Shown: piece by piece, positions 32,159 through 40,682 of the stretch
Numbering within the stretch: position 1 is the stretch's first letter
How the letters are laid out: each line of letters begins with the position of its first letter
IMG/VR virus record: IMGVR_UViG_3300006028_000001
Span: 33,470 to 97,469 of that record
Length of the DNA stretch: 64,000 nucleotides
Origin: a virus
Strand: one strand, 5' to 3'
Notes under the pieces: generated by a model
What the model saw: the letters and a program-made list of their open reading frames with translations, nothing else
Databases searched by the model: none
Told to the model about the DNA's origin: nothing
Program-made: the position numbers and the translations under genes

Positions 32159-32376
32159 GACCCGGCCGCCCGGTTCAACCCGTCAGCCAACTCGATCAGC
32201 CGGTCGGCGAGGTCGTGACGGCCGTCGTCACCGGCCCGGTTGGATTCGGCCAGCAGCCACCGCCACGCCTGCCACAAACGATCACGACCGGCAGCCTTGT
32301 CGCGGGCCGGGATTCTGGCGACAAACCAGTCCCGCCGCTTCGCCGCAGCGGTGTTTGCCCTGGTCACAGCCCCCAT
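32155..32376 (-). CDS. small basic helical protein
   Basis: 73 residues from ATG 32376, with GAGGAG upstream. Nearly all helix and Arg/Trp-rich (AAKRRDWFVARIPARDKAAG). Could bind DNA or membrane; no family recognised. Confidence 0.6.
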   Translation of the reverse strand: MGAVTRANTAAAKRRDWFVARIPARDKAAGRDRLWQAWRWLLAESNRAGDDGRHDLADRLIELADGLNRAAGS

Positions 32377-32672
32377 TGGCGGATCTCCTCCTCGCTCGGC
32401 GGATCCGGCAACGTCCACCGGAACAGCTCCCGGCCGGTGGCGCGGCCGTCCTCATCGGCGGCGAACACCGCGAACTCGAACTCGTGCCACCGATCCAGCG
32501 GCGCCCGATCGGCCCGGATGACCCGCACCAGGTACCGATTCAGCAGGTCACGGGACTGGGCCAGGACAAACGGGTCACGGTCGTCCAGGTCCAGCAGCAC
32601 CAGCACCGGCACGTCGTCGCGGTCGATGCGGCGACCGTTGCGCCAGGCGTGCAGCAAGTAGCGGCGCAACAT
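32364..32672 (-). CDS. hypothetical protein
   Basis: 102 residues from ATG 32672, which overlaps the previous stop. An alpha/beta protein (RYLLHAWRNGRRI, VLVLLDLDDRDPFVL, WHEFEFAVFAADEDG) with a compact core. Starts further upstream belong to other frames of the flanking genes. Unknown function. Confidence 0.6.
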   Translation of the reverse strand: MLRRYLLHAWRNGRRIDRDDVPVLVLLDLDDRDPFVLAQSRDLLNRYLVRVIRADRAPLDRWHEFEFAVFAADEDGRATGRELFRWTLPDPPSEEEIRQWGL

Positions 32673-32809
32673 CAGGCCAGCCCCCCGGTCAGCACGAAGC
32701 CGAGCAGCCCGATCAGGCCGCTGACCAGGAAAATCAGCCCCATGGCGATCAGCAGCGGCTTGGTTTGCCGATCGCGGTAGACGCGGAGCGCGCCGTCGGA
32801 CCGTTCCAT
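32672..32809 (-). CDS. 45-residue membrane protein
   Basis: From ATG 32809 (an adjacent GTG at 32812 is also possible). Its stop overlaps the next gene's ATG and its start overlaps the previous stop, so it fills a gap in a continuous chain. Basic N-terminus, then one hydrophobic helix (about 19-41). Below usual length cut-offs but well supported by context. Confidence 0.65.
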   Translation of the reverse strand: MERSDGALRVYRDRQTKPLLIAMGLIFLVSGLIGLLGFVLTGGLA

Positions 32810-33294
32810 CACGTACCGTCCCCGGACGTCTCAAACGCCAGGCGAGGTGCCGGGACGGGTCGTCGGCGACGCACCTGCGGCACCATCACCGGCCGCACGC
32901 CCCCGCCGGTACCGCCCGGCCGCCACATCCAGCGCTGCCGCAGGTAGAAGGCCATCGGGGCGAGTGCGGGTGCGCCGGTGGACACCACCAACGCCCACGC
33001 CACAGCACCCAGCCGGGGATCCATCGCGGTGGCGAACCCGGCCGTGACCAGGAACAACACCCACACGATGATCCGCACAGCGATCGCCGGGGCGGCCGGC
33101 ACGGCGGTGCGCCACAGGTTGGTCCACCAGCGGGCGGCCAGCATCACCAGGCCGATGAACACCCCTGCCAGGGTGGCGAGGGCCTGCGCCTTCAGGGTCG
33201 GCACGGTTTGCGCGATGACCCGGTGCCAGATGAACACGAACAGCAGGTCCCGGGCGATCGTGGCGACCGCGCCGACAAGGATCCGCTCAGACAT
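32809..33294 (-). CDS. membrane protein
   Basis: 161 residues from ATG 33294. Four hydrophobic helices (about 5-22, 35-52, 65-90, 95-120), then a basic, Pro/Arg-rich C-terminal tail (residues 130-161). Lies between the SpdB-like gene and other membrane genes of the operon. No signature. Confidence 0.65.
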   Translation of the reverse strand: MSERILVGAVATIARDLLFVFIWHRVIAQTVPTLKAQALATLAGVFIGLVMLAARWWTNLWRTAVPAAPAIAVRIIVWVLFLVTAGFATAMDPRLGAVAWALVVSTGAPALAPMAFYLRQRWMWRPGGTGGGVRPVMVPQVRRRRPVPAPRLAFETSGDGT

Positions 33295-33305
33295 GGGTGG
33301 GTCTC

Positions 33306-34619
33306 CTAGTTGGCGCCGGCGCGGGCCAGTGCCCGGTCGGTCGGTTCGTCGTCGGTCGCTTTGAGGTCGGTGCCGGCCCGGTACGCCTCGACCGCCTTGT
33401 CGGCGCGCTGCTTCGACCAACCGGTGGCGGTGCGGATCTGCCGGATGCTGTCGGGCAGCTGGTCGCCGTACCGGGCACGCAACGCCCGCGCGTTGGCGAC
33501 CGCCGCCGGCTCAGACCCGACCACGTGCAGCCGGGGCGACCGGGCAACCGGTCGGGCGGACGGCTTGGCGGCCGGTCGGGTGGTCGACGGGCTGTTGGTC
33601 GGTGCTGGCCCGGGCGGTTGGTGGGTGGTCGGTTGGGCAACCGACTGGTTCGGCTCGACTGCGGATTCGCCGGTGGTCGGCTCGGGCGCGGTCGAGTGAT
33701 CGGCCGCCTGGTTGGTTGCCTCGGGCGTGGTGGTCGGCTTCACCGGATCGGTCTTCTTCGCGGCGCGCCGGTCGGCCCGCGCCCGGTGCCACGCCGCATA
33801 CCGCGCCCGCGCCTCGTCCGTGGTGGCGGCCGGCTCCCACGACACCAGATACATGGTCACCAGCCAGCGCACCGGGTGCAGCAGCTTCGCCTGCGCCGGC
33901 AACTTCGGCAACGCAGGATCCAACTGGCCAGCCGCGCGCATCGCCACCCGATTGCGCCAGCGGGAACCACGCGACCACAGGAACAGCGCCGACCCGGACA
34001 TGCCGGCCAGCAGCCACGACGTGATGGTGGGCAGGTGCCGGTAGGTGGTCCACCAGTGGATCGCCGCACCCGAGGCGGCCACGTAGCCGGCCATGCCCAG
34101 CCGCAGCATCCACACGGAGTCGCGGGCCAGCAGGTGCTTGTCGTACAGGTCCATCAGGTAGGCGGCGCCACCTTCGGCGCAGCACGCGACGGCGACGCCG
34201 AGAGCAAGCCCGGCCAGGTACCCGACGCCGGCGTGGCTGGCCAGCCATTGCGCGTCGGAGCCGGCCAGCGCCTGAACGAGGGCACCGCCGACCACGTCGG
34301 TGACGGCGATGGTTTGCAGCACGAACGCGGTGCCGAGGGCGGCGACCGGCGGCAGGTACCGCAGCCGGTCGGTCGACCGCTTCGGCTTGGTCGGTCGGGT
34401 GCCGGTCGGCTGGTAGGTGGCGGCCAGTTCAACCGCCCGGTCGGAGGTGGCCCGCAGCCGTTCGATGCGCGGGCCGAGACCCGACCAGTCCACGAACCGC
34501 GGCGTGCCGACCGGGTCTGGTCGGTCGGGCGTCGTGGGGGCCGACCGGGTCAGGGTCGACCAGGCGCGGCGGAGCCGACCGGGGTGGTCGGCTGCCGGGG
34601 TGGTCGGGTGGTTGGTCAC
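33306..34619 (-). CDS. SpdB/DUF2637-like transfer membrane protein with C-terminal HTH
   Basis: 437 residues from GTG 34619, with GAGAGGG seven bases upstream; an in-frame start at 34742 lies in the next gene. Residues 1-85 are disordered. Four hydrophobic helices cover about 90-225, ending in SALFLWSRGSRWRNR, a pattern I associate with DUF2637 proteins of actinomycete plasmids. A basic Pro/Thr linker follows, then a small helical HTH (RYGDQLPDSIRQI and TGWSKQRADKAV). Spd proteins spread incoming elements from compartment to compartment along the mycelium. Confidence 0.65.
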   Translation of the reverse strand: MTNHPTTPAADHPGRLRRAWSTLTRSAPTTPDRPDPVGTPRFVDWSGLGPRIERLRATSDRAVELAATYQPTGTRPTKPKRSTDRLRYLPPVAALGTAFVLQTIAVTDVVGGALVQALAGSDAQWLASHAGVGYLAGLALGVAVACCAEGGAAYLMDLYDKHLLARDSVWMLRLGMAGYVAASGAAIHWWTTYRHLPTITSWLLAGMSGSALFLWSRGSRWRNRVAMRAAGQLDPALPKLPAQAKLLHPVRWLVTMYLVSWEPAATTDEARARYAAWHRARADRRAAKKTDPVKPTTTPEATNQAADHSTAPEPTTGESAVEPNQSVAQPTTHQPPGPAPTNSPSTTRPAAKPSARPVARSPRLHVVGSEPAAVANARALRARYGDQLPDSIRQIRTATGWSKQRADKAVEAYRAGTDLKATDDEPTDRALARAGAN

Positions 34620-34855
34620 GCGTTCGCCCTCTCGATTCCGATCGCGGCGTCCAGCCGGATCCGGTCGCGCCGCCGGGCCCGGGCGACGGAGGCGACCACC
34701 GACACGGCCATGAGCGCGAAGATGACGGCGACCAGCCACCACAGCGCCACCGAGTTCCGGCGGACCAGCACCACCCAGCCGAGGGGCAGGGTGAGGACCA
34801 GCAGCAGCGCGTTCGCGACCTGCTCGACGCGCTTCACGGTGAGCACGCCGGTCAT
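34616..34855 (-). CDS. small membrane protein
   Basis: 79 residues from ATG 34855, overlapping the gene upstream (34852) and the SpdB-like start. Two hydrophobic helices (about 12-28 and 33-54) and an Arg-rich end. Typical of the Spd-like small proteins of mycelial transfer modules. Confidence 0.6.
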   Translation of the reverse strand: MTGVLTVKRVEQVANALLLVLTLPLGWVVLVRRNSVALWWLVAVIFALMAVSVVASVARARRRDRIRLDAAIGIERANA

Positions 34856-35223
34856 GACGTCACCGCCGACGCCTGAGCCTTGGCCGCCCGCAGCGTGGCG
34901 ATGAGCTGATCCACCTGGGCGGGGGTCATCGGGGCGACCGCCCACCGCTCCCCCTTCTTGGTCGGCTGGATCACTTCGAGGGTGACGCCGCGCTGGTCGC
35001 CGACCTGCGCCTGAGCGACGGCGATGCGCGACACCTGACCTTCGAACCGGCCGGCCTGGGTGGGGTCGAGGGTGGCGGCCACATACGTGTCGACGCTGCG
35101 GTGGACGTGGCAGGGGATGAGGTCGCGGGTGGCGCAGAAGTCTGGGTGGGGCTGTTCGGTGGCGGAGGAGCCGTCATGACCGGCCGGGGTCGACCGTGCG
35201 GGCATGGTGGTGAGGTCGGTCAT
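34852..35223 (-). CDS. hypothetical soluble protein
   Basis: 123 residues from ATG 35223. An acidic/His-containing N-terminus with two Cys (DFCATRDLIPCHVHR, possible metal site), then a beta-hairpin and a helix (PAQVDQLIATLRAAKAQA). Coupled to both neighbours. Confidence 0.6.
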   Translation of the reverse strand: MTDLTTMPARSTPAGHDGSSATEQPHPDFCATRDLIPCHVHRSVDTYVAATLDPTQAGRFEGQVSRIAVAQAQVGDQRGVTLEVIQPTKKGERWAVAPMTPAQVDQLIATLRAAKAQASAVTS

Positions 35224-35612
35224 GACGGCACTCCCTGGGCGGTTGCTACGGTGACGTTGGGGTCCGCGCCCTCGACGGTCTTGCAGCTTCGAGCCGATTC
35301 GGCCGGCTCGCCGGCTGGGGGCAGCATCGAGGGCGCGGCACAGGTGGGGGCGGGGTCGACGGCTACGGCGGTCGGCCCCGGCTTCGTTTCAGTCAGACCC
35401 TGGTAGAGCCGGCCCGGCGTCACGCCCAGGTCGGCGGACAGCTTGACCACGCTGTTGGTGGCCCGGGCCTCACGCACAGCACCCCAGCGGATCCGGGTCA
35501 GCACCGGCCGAAGCCACTTCGCGACCCTGGCGGCTTGCGCCGCACGATCAACCGGGCAGGCGATCGCCGACAGCTCGTCGACCAGCGCCGCGGCGGCGAG
35601 GTCCGGGCTCAC
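35220..35612 (-). CDS. small HTH-type protein, first gene of the transfer-like operon
   Basis: 130 residues from GTG 35612, chosen because GGAGGTGG stands just upstream and the promoter lies just beyond; the frame stays open to 35717. The first 80 residues include a short HTH (LSADLGVTPGRLYQGL); the C-terminus is Pro/Ala-rich. First-gene position suggests autoregulation of the operon, similar to Kor-type regulators. Confidence 0.6.
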   Translation of the reverse strand: MSPDLAAAALVDELSAIACPVDRAAQAARVAKWLRPVLTRIRWGAVREARATNSVVKLSADLGVTPGRLYQGLTETKPGPTAVAVDPAPTCAAPSMLPPAGEPAESARSCKTVEGADPNVTVATAQGVPS

Positions 35613-35653
35613 ATCCACCTCCGAAAATCCAGGGTCCCTATGTGGTTCTGTCC

Positions 35654-35683
35654 AGTATGCAACCGGTGCAACGAAAGACGCAA
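35654..35683 (-). promoter_or_regulatory. promoter of the leftward transfer-like operon
   Basis: Read leftward: TTGCGT (35683-35678), an 18-base spacer, and CATACT (35659-35654). Transcription would start near 35648, about 35 bases before GTG 35612. Around it, at 35701-35707 and 35737-35743, GGTGCAT and ATGCACC form an inverted repeat that could be an operator. Confidence 0.5.
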
Positions 35684-35782
35684 GCGCCGCGAAAGAATAG
35701 GGTGCATCCAATACCACGACATGAGGAGTGAAGTCAATGCACCGATAGACACGAAAGATCGCAGCGTGCGAAACTTGCCTCG

Positions 35783-36016
35783 ATGTCCGCCAAGCGCACC
35801 CAGCCGGCCAAGTGGATCAGCCTCACCGAGGCTGCCGATCTGCTTGGCGTCGACCGGTCGACGGTGTACCGGTCGCTGATCAACCCAGAGTGGCGCGCCA
35901 AGCGGTGGGGCGACGAGGGCAAAGGCTGGCGCCTGCGCCCCCTTGTTCAGCGCCCGATCTACGAAGTCTCCCGCGAACGCGCCGAACAGTTGGCGAAGCA
36001 GAATGACTCGGCCTGA
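35783..36016 (+). CDS. HTH protein (excisionase/MerR-type)
   Basis: 77 residues from ATG 35783. It reads as a helix-turn-helix of excisionase type: ISLTEAADLLGVDRSTVYRSL, a basic wing (RAKRWGDEGKGW), then RPIYEVSRERAEQL. It is divergent from the transfer-like operon across a 170-base control region, so it may regulate that operon or act as a recombination directionality factor. Confidence 0.75.
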   Translation: MSAKRTQPAKWISLTEAADLLGVDRSTVYRSLINPEWRAKRWGDEGKGWRLRPLVQRPIYEVSRERAEQLAKQNDSA

Positions 36017-36106
36017 CACCGCGACCCTCCGGACTGTCCAGGCTGGCTACACAAGCCAGCGAGGCCAGACTCCCGCCACGGACACGCGCCCCGGAACGGC
36101 ATCGAA

Positions 36107-36161
36107 TAGGCAACCTAGGGACAAGCGGCAGCTACGCCGATAGATGCCTACAGGATGCCTA
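36107..36161 (+). promoter_or_regulatory. candidate operator: TGCCTA repeats before the XRE gene
   Basis: TGCCTA occurs at 36145-36150 and 36156-36161 (direct copies of GATGCCTA 11 bases apart), and inverted as TAGGCA at 36107-36112. The cluster ends just before the ribosome site of the XRE gene at 36178, where an autoregulatory operator would be expected. Confidence 0.4.
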
Positions 36162-36177
36162 TCTGGAGGAGGTCGCC

Positions 36178-37623
36178 ATGAGCCGGCAGCCAGCCAACAC
36201 CACCGCCAAACCCGCCCTGCGCGCGCTGCGGCTCGCCGCCAACCTCTCCCAAGCCGAAGTAGCCGACCGCATCAACGAGATGGCCGCGAGACGAGGAGGA
36301 TCCCGCGGCGGCGTTGACGCCAACATGGTCAGCCGCTGGGAACGAGGGCTAGTCACGCCTGGCCCGCTGTACCGCCGACTACTCGCCGAGCTGCACAGCG
36401 TCACCGTCGACGACCTCGCACTTGCCCTCCCCCACGACCACATCGAAGGCCCGACCGCGGAGGACCTCCTGATGGCCGACACCGAAATCGTCGAAGACCC
36501 GCGGGTGTTACGCAGCCAAGACGGCTGGCGCGCCACCCGGCGGGTGCTCAACGCGAACCGGCTCATGCTCAGCCAGGTCGCCGCCGGCCTCTACCCCGAC
36601 AGTGTCGGGCTGGCCAACACCGGCCTGATCGCATCACCTGAGTGGATCCCCGCTATACCGGTCGAGATCGACACGATTCAGTTGACGCGCCTCGCAGCCA
36701 CCCCGCCGCCGGCCCTGGACGGCACCGAACCTGAGTCGCTCAACGTGCGCCCCTGCGCCACCCTCACGCGTCCGTACGCGCGGTACAGCCAGGCCATCCG
36801 CGACCTGGACCACCCGCGGCTGTTCGAGAACCGGCCGGCGTGGCGCCTCCTCGACGTGGACTGGGGCAACCGATCCATGGCGTTCGGCGACACCTGGTTT
36901 TTCGCCGCGGTCGACGTGAACGAGGTCCTCGCCCACGAAGTCGCCTACGTCCACCTCGGCGACGAACCGAGCCAGCCCACGCGTGCGACGCCGATGCGGG
37001 ACCTGCCCTACCGACGACTCGTCGACAACCCGTTCGACCTGACCCGACGACCGGTGATGCCGGCGATCTCCACTCTCACCATCCGCGGCGGCTCGTCACC
37101 CTCGTTCATCCTGCACCGCCGCGACCCCAAGTCGGTGGCGATGGCTGGCGGCATGCTGCAGGTCATTCCGTCGGGGATCTTCCAAGCGTCGTCGCTGCAT
37201 CCGGCCGCCGTGCGGGAGGACTTCTCGCTGTGGCGCAACATCCAGCGGGAGTACGCCGAGGAGCTGCTGGGGTTCGCCGAGCATGACGGCGACGGGCAAC
37301 CGATCAGCTACGCGACCGAGCCGTTTGCGTCGATGGACCGCGAACGCGCGGCCGGTCGGATCCGGATCTGGTGCCTCGGGGTGGCACTGGATGCGCTGAC
37401 CCTCGTCGGCGAGATCATGACGGTTGCGGTGGTGGCGCCGGACCTGTTCGACCGGATCGCCGCGGACTTCGTCGACGTGAACGATGAAGGGACCGTGGTG
37501 AATGGCCGGTTCGCGTTCACCGAGCAGGCAGTGGGCCGGGTGCTGCGCAGCGGCCGGATGGCGCCGGCTGGGGCCGGGTGCCTGACGCTGGCACTGCGGC
37601 ACCGCGGGATGCTGCTCGCCTGA
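36178..37623 (+). CDS. XRE-family regulator with large C-terminal domain
   Basis: 481 residues from ATG 36178, with GGAGGAGG at 36165-36172. Residues 12-75 are an XRE helix-turn-helix (LRLAANLSQAEVADRI, a longer loop, VSRWERG). The C-terminal 350 residues form a mixed alpha/beta domain with HRRDPKSVAMAGGMLQVIPSG, a histidine/arginine-bearing segment recurrent in actinobacterial regulators that I cannot assign to an enzyme. Likely senses a ligand and represses or activates nearby operons. It is separated from the next gene by only 18 bases, in convergent arrangement. Confidence 0.7.
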   Translation: MSRQPANTTAKPALRALRLAANLSQAEVADRINEMAARRGGSRGGVDANMVSRWERGLVTPGPLYRRLLAELHSVTVDDLALALPHDHIEGPTAEDLLMADTEIVEDPRVLRSQDGWRATRRVLNANRLMLSQVAAGLYPDSVGLANTGLIASPEWIPAIPVEIDTIQLTRLAATPPPALDGTEPESLNVRPCATLTRPYARYSQAIRDLDHPRLFENRPAWRLLDVDWGNRSMAFGDTWFFAAVDVNEVLAHEVAYVHLGDEPSQPTRATPMRDLPYRRLVDNPFDLTRRPVMPAISTLTIRGGSSPSFILHRRDPKSVAMAGGMLQVIPSGIFQASSLHPAAVREDFSLWRNIQREYAEELLGFAEHDGDGQPISYATEPFASMDRERAAGRIRIWCLGVALDALTLVGEIMTVAVVAPDLFDRIAADFVDVNDEGTVVNGRFAFTEQAVGRVLRSGRMAPAGAGCLTLALRHRGMLLA

Positions 37624-37641
37624 CCCCCGTGCGCCGGAAGC

Positions 37642-38169
37642 TCAATTCGGATCTGCGAACGGTCCGAGCAGTTCCCGGGAGATCTGATTACCAAGCGCGT
37701 CACGCGCCTCAGCCTCGCGGCGCCGCGCATCCTCGAACCGCCGCCGCGCGCCTTCCTCGTTGTCGGCGACGTCTTCGGCCGCCCGTACCGCCCCCTGGAC
37801 CGCATCCAGCCACGTCCCGAGTTGCCTTCTGACCGATGGTGATCCGTAGGCGATGACGGCCGCCCGAACGCTCCCCTGGGTTTCAACCTGTGGCAGATCC
37901 AACACCGGGCGGTTGGCCTTTGTCCACACCGGGTGGACGAATTCAACCCATTGGCCCGTGGCCTCGGCCATCCTGAGCAGGTCCAGGTACGCCTCCGCGC
38001 GCTTGTCGCGGTACCAGCGCTCGTGGGCGTCCAGGTACTCCTGCTTGGCGCGATTGACGCCCATCTGCTCATCGTGGCGACGACTTGCCCTGGTGTTGAG
38101 CCAGCCGCCACTCAGCCCCGCCAGGGCCACCACCGCGCCCGCTACCGGACTTACCCACTCCCAAGCCAT
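37642..38169 (-). CDS. membrane-anchored coiled-coil protein
   Basis: 175 residues from ATG 38169. One N-terminal transmembrane helix (about 5-22), then a long Arg/Glu/Ala-rich helical region. Its topology resembles the protein at 18370. No function known; it stands alone, convergent with the XRE gene. Confidence 0.65.
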   Translation of the reverse strand: MAWEWVSPVAGAVVALAGLSGGWLNTRASRRHDEQMGVNRAKQEYLDAHERWYRDKRAEAYLDLLRMAEATGQWVEFVHPVWTKANRPVLDLPQVETQGSVRAAVIAYGSPSVRRQLGTWLDAVQGAVRAAEDVADNEEGARRRFEDARRREAEARDALGNQISRELLGPFADPN

Positions 38170-38222
38170 GGCAGGCGAGTGTAGGCGTCCTCCGCCACGT
38201 TGTTCGGAGTCGGTGGATACGA

Positions 38223-38257
38223 AGCGACGCCCGCCGCCGGACCGGTCGGGCGTCGCT
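38223..38257 (-). terminator. terminator-like hairpin
   Basis: AGCGACGCCCG (38223-38233) pairs perfectly with CGGGCGTCGCT (38247-38257). It lies just beyond the last gene of the leftward ParB-like operon. No T-run on that strand, as is common in actinobacteria. A second hairpin (GGAGCG/CGCTCC) follows near 38297. Confidence 0.65.
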
Positions 38258-38316
38258 CTTGGATCTATCGTTCGGGTGTCGGGTCGGAGCGTCGTTCGGA
38301 TGCGCTCCGGCCCGGC

Positions 38317-38607
38317 CTACTCCTCCCCGCCCACCACGGCCGCGAGGCTGCCCTCCTCGCGTGCCCGTTCCCAGTACTCGCGGCGCATGTCGTTGGCCTC
38401 CAGTTCGGCCGCGCGGGCGGCGAGAAAGCCGATCCGCGCCCGGGCGCACAGCCGGTCGGTGCGATTACGGGCGCGCAGGCCGTAGAGGCTGGTGCTGGTG
38501 ACCGTCTTGATGAGTTCGTCAACCAGGTCCGGGATGCTGTCGATGTCGGTCTGCGACCGGTCGGGCAGGGCGGGCGGTTCGATGTACTTGTTGGCAGCGC
38601 TGGTCAT
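38317..38607 (-). CDS. small helical hypothetical protein
   Basis: 96 residues from ATG 38607. Acidic N-terminus, then a basic helical region (ARNRTDRLCARARIGFLAARAAELE). It ends the ParB-like operon. Unknown function. Confidence 0.65.
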   Translation of the reverse strand: MTSAANKYIEPPALPDRSQTDIDSIPDLVDELIKTVTSTSLYGLRARNRTDRLCARARIGFLAARAAELEANDMRREYWERAREEGSLAAVVGGEE

Positions 38608-38638
38608 GATGCTGATCTCCTCGGTGGGTTTGCGGGTG

Positions 38639-39118
38639 TCAGACGGCTTCTCCGCCGCCCATGCGGTACTTCTCCACGGCCTCCGGGATGGTGGTCCGCG
38701 GATCCTTCATGAACGGCAACAGCAGCCGAAGCCGCCGCTTCTCCGCCTTGTGCGCTTCGACCACCTGTTTGACGTTCTCGGCCTGCAACGCGAGATGCGC
38801 GACGGCGTCCTCCCTGTTGGCGTACCGGAGCCGCACCCGCCGACCGCCGCCGAGCCGCCAGATCGAGTCATATACCGCCGGCTCACCGGAGAACAGGTCG
38901 GTCTGATAGTCGTTGACCGTCAGGCTGGCCCGCCGGTCGTCGGCGCTCTGCGCGAGACCGGCCGCGAGTTCGTCGAGCAGCTCGTCGTCGGCGCCCGCAT
39001 CAGTCAGTTCGAGGCGGATCTCTGCGGTGACCTCGGCCATGTCGAACCGTCCGGGCCGGTCGGCGATCCGGTCGTAGACCGCCAGCGCCATCTTGCGGTA
39101 CCGGGAGTGCGCCCTCAC
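38639..39118 (-). CDS. hypothetical helical protein
   Basis: 159 residues from GTG 39118, overlapping the ParB-like gene's end. Mostly helical with a Gly/Arg patch (LGGGRRVRLRYANREDAV) and a basic helix. Proteins in this position after ParB-like genes are often replication or partition helpers; no domain recognised. Confidence 0.65.
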   Translation of the reverse strand: MRAHSRYRKMALAVYDRIADRPGRFDMAEVTAEIRLELTDAGADDELLDELAAGLAQSADDRRASLTVNDYQTDLFSGEPAVYDSIWRLGGGRRVRLRYANREDAVAHLALQAENVKQVVEAHKAEKRRLRLLLPFMKDPRTTIPEAVEKYRMGGGEAV

Positions 39119-39969
39119 AGCTGCCTCCCCGTCGATTCAAGGTGATCCGCGATGCTGACCAGCAGGCCGGCAACTCCGCGCAGGCCATCCGGCTTGAACA
39201 GCTCCGGATGGACCTCGTAATCGATCCCGGCTTCATCCGCGAGCCAGGTGTCGGTCACGAACTCGATCGGATTGGGGTCGAGCAGGTTCCACAGCGAGCC
39301 GACCGCGCGGCTGAAGCCCTCACTCGCCCGGACGCGCCGCTCCCGCTCAATCACGTCCGGCTCGTCGCTGAGGTGGTCCGGCGGCGGCTGGAACGCCGGC
39401 GGGACAGGCGGGGCGGACCGAGGTACGACAGGTGCCGACGCTTCCGGCGCTTCCAACTCGTCCGGCCGCTCGTCGCCGTCAGCCTGTGACGGTTGCGGCT
39501 GCGCAGTGTCCGCAGCCGGGATCAACTCGTCCGGCTCCAGTGCCGCCTCGGTGGGCTGTTCGCGCTCCTGGCGGGTCTGCCGGATGGCGGCGGCAGTCGG
39601 TTTTCCGTCGGTCCGCTCGACGGTCTCCTGCCAGACGTCTGCGCGCTCATCCTCGTGAACCTTGGCCAGTTCGCGCGCCTGTCCCTCGTTTCCGGGCGGC
39701 GGCACCGCGATCTTGTCTGCAATTGCAGACACGACCTGGGCGGCGGCCATCAGTTCGTACGCCCGCGGCCGGCTGATCGACCACCGGTCGACGCAGTAGT
39801 CCTCGAAGGTCGCGAACTCAGCCCGATACAGCCGACTGTCGCGGATGGTCGTCAGCGCGTTGCCGACCTCAAGGAAGGTCTGCATGCCGCGCTCGATCTT
39901 CCCCTCGCATTCGGCGAGGGTGTCCCGCTCGGCGACAGTGAGCGGGTGGGTCAACTGGTCGGTGGACAT
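39115..39969 (-). CDS. ParB-like / phage regulatory protein
   Basis: 284 residues from ATG 39969, with AAGGAG upstream. Residues 15-75 (IERGMQTFLEVGNALTTIRD, FEDYCVDRWSISRPRAYEL) match a helical domain found in ParB-related and replication-associated phage proteins of actinobacteria. A second helical part follows (PPGNEGQARELAKV), then an acidic linker and a C-terminal alpha/beta domain of about 80 residues. Probably DNA binding, in partition or gene control. Preceded by the ECF-like promoter at 40010. Confidence 0.7.
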   Translation of the reverse strand: MSTDQLTHPLTVAERDTLAECEGKIERGMQTFLEVGNALTTIRDSRLYRAEFATFEDYCVDRWSISRPRAYELMAAAQVVSAIADKIAVPPPGNEGQARELAKVHEDERADVWQETVERTDGKPTAAAIRQTRQEREQPTEAALEPDELIPAADTAQPQPSQADGDERPDELEAPEASAPVVPRSAPPVPPAFQPPPDHLSDEPDVIERERRVRASEGFSRAVGSLWNLLDPNPIEFVTDTWLADEAGIDYEVHPELFKPDGLRGVAGLLVSIADHLESTGRQL

Positions 39970-40009
39970 GGGGAGGGGTACTCCTTGCAGGTAGACGGCT
40001 GGACAGGCA

Positions 40010-40039
40010 GTGCTACGTCAGCCGCCCCGCAGGGGTTGC
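40010..40039 (-). promoter_or_regulatory. ECF-type promoter element (copy A)
   Basis: Leftward: GCAACC (40039-40034), 16 bases, then CGTAGC. It stands 41 bases before the ParB-like start codon. Same motif and spacing as copies at 43086, 45656, 47113 and 56390; see findings. Confidence 0.65.
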
Positions 40040-40136
40040 ACCCCATCGAAGATTCTTTTCCCGGTCGCGTTCCCGACACCCCCACCACCCGGCCGGGCGA
40101 GCGTGCCCACCTGCGATCCGCCGGTACGGTCAGGCG

Positions 40137-40682
40137 ATGCGCCTGCCCCGCCGCCCGCTGCCGTGGATCCTGGCCGGCGTCGGCCTGCTGGCAATGTGCT
40201 GCGGCGCCCTGACCGTGCTGGGGCTGATCGTCGACCCGCCGAAGACGAAGGCCACCTCCAGCACCGCCCGGGCGAGCAGCGCCCCAGCCGTGCCCGCGAC
40301 GTCAGCCAGCGCGAGCCCAACCCCGAAGCCCAGCCCCACGCCGCCGCCCTCGTCGAAGCCGGCCGCCAAGCCGAGCTCGGCCGCGCCCGCCGACCCGGAC
40401 CACCGGCTGTGCCGGCTCACCTCCGACGGCGGCACCTACTACGTGTGGATCACTTCGGCGACCGCGCACCGGTTCGACGCCTGCGCCGGCGGCACCGTGG
40501 ATCCGCGCACGGTGGATGACCTGCTGCTGGGCACGCCCGGGATGGACCGGCGCTGCATCTTGGGCGACGCCTACACGCAGGCGCATGAGGCGATCGTCGG
40601 CGTGTACTCGGACACCAAGGCGGCGAATCTGGCCGCGGCGCGGTCGTTCTGCGCGGCGGGCGGCGGCACCGACAGCGGGTGA
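40137..40682 (+). CDS. exported or membrane-anchored hypothetical protein
   Basis: 181 residues from ATG 40137. A hydrophobic helix at about 8-32 is followed by a Ser/Pro/Ala-rich linker (35-85) and a small domain of about 90 residues with four Cys (LCRLT, DACAG, RRCILG, FCAAG), likely disulphide bonded outside the cell. TACGGT ten bases before the ATG suggests leaderless transcription. A lone rightward gene, it looks like a lysogeny cargo gene. Confidence 0.7.
   Translation: MRLPRRPLPWILAGVGLLAMCCGALTVLGLIVDPPKTKATSSTARASSAPAVPATSASASPTPKPSPTPPPSSKPAAKPSSAAPADPDHRLCRLTSDGGTYYVWITSATAHRFDACAGGTVDPRTVDDLLLGTPGMDRRCILGDAYTQAHEAIVGVYSDTKAANLAAARSFCAAGGGTDSG

Noticed and set aside
35783-36016. 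Toxin-antitoxin pair with the adjacent genes
   Set aside because: The protein is a simple HTH and no toxin-like partner of suitable size or overlap stands beside it.
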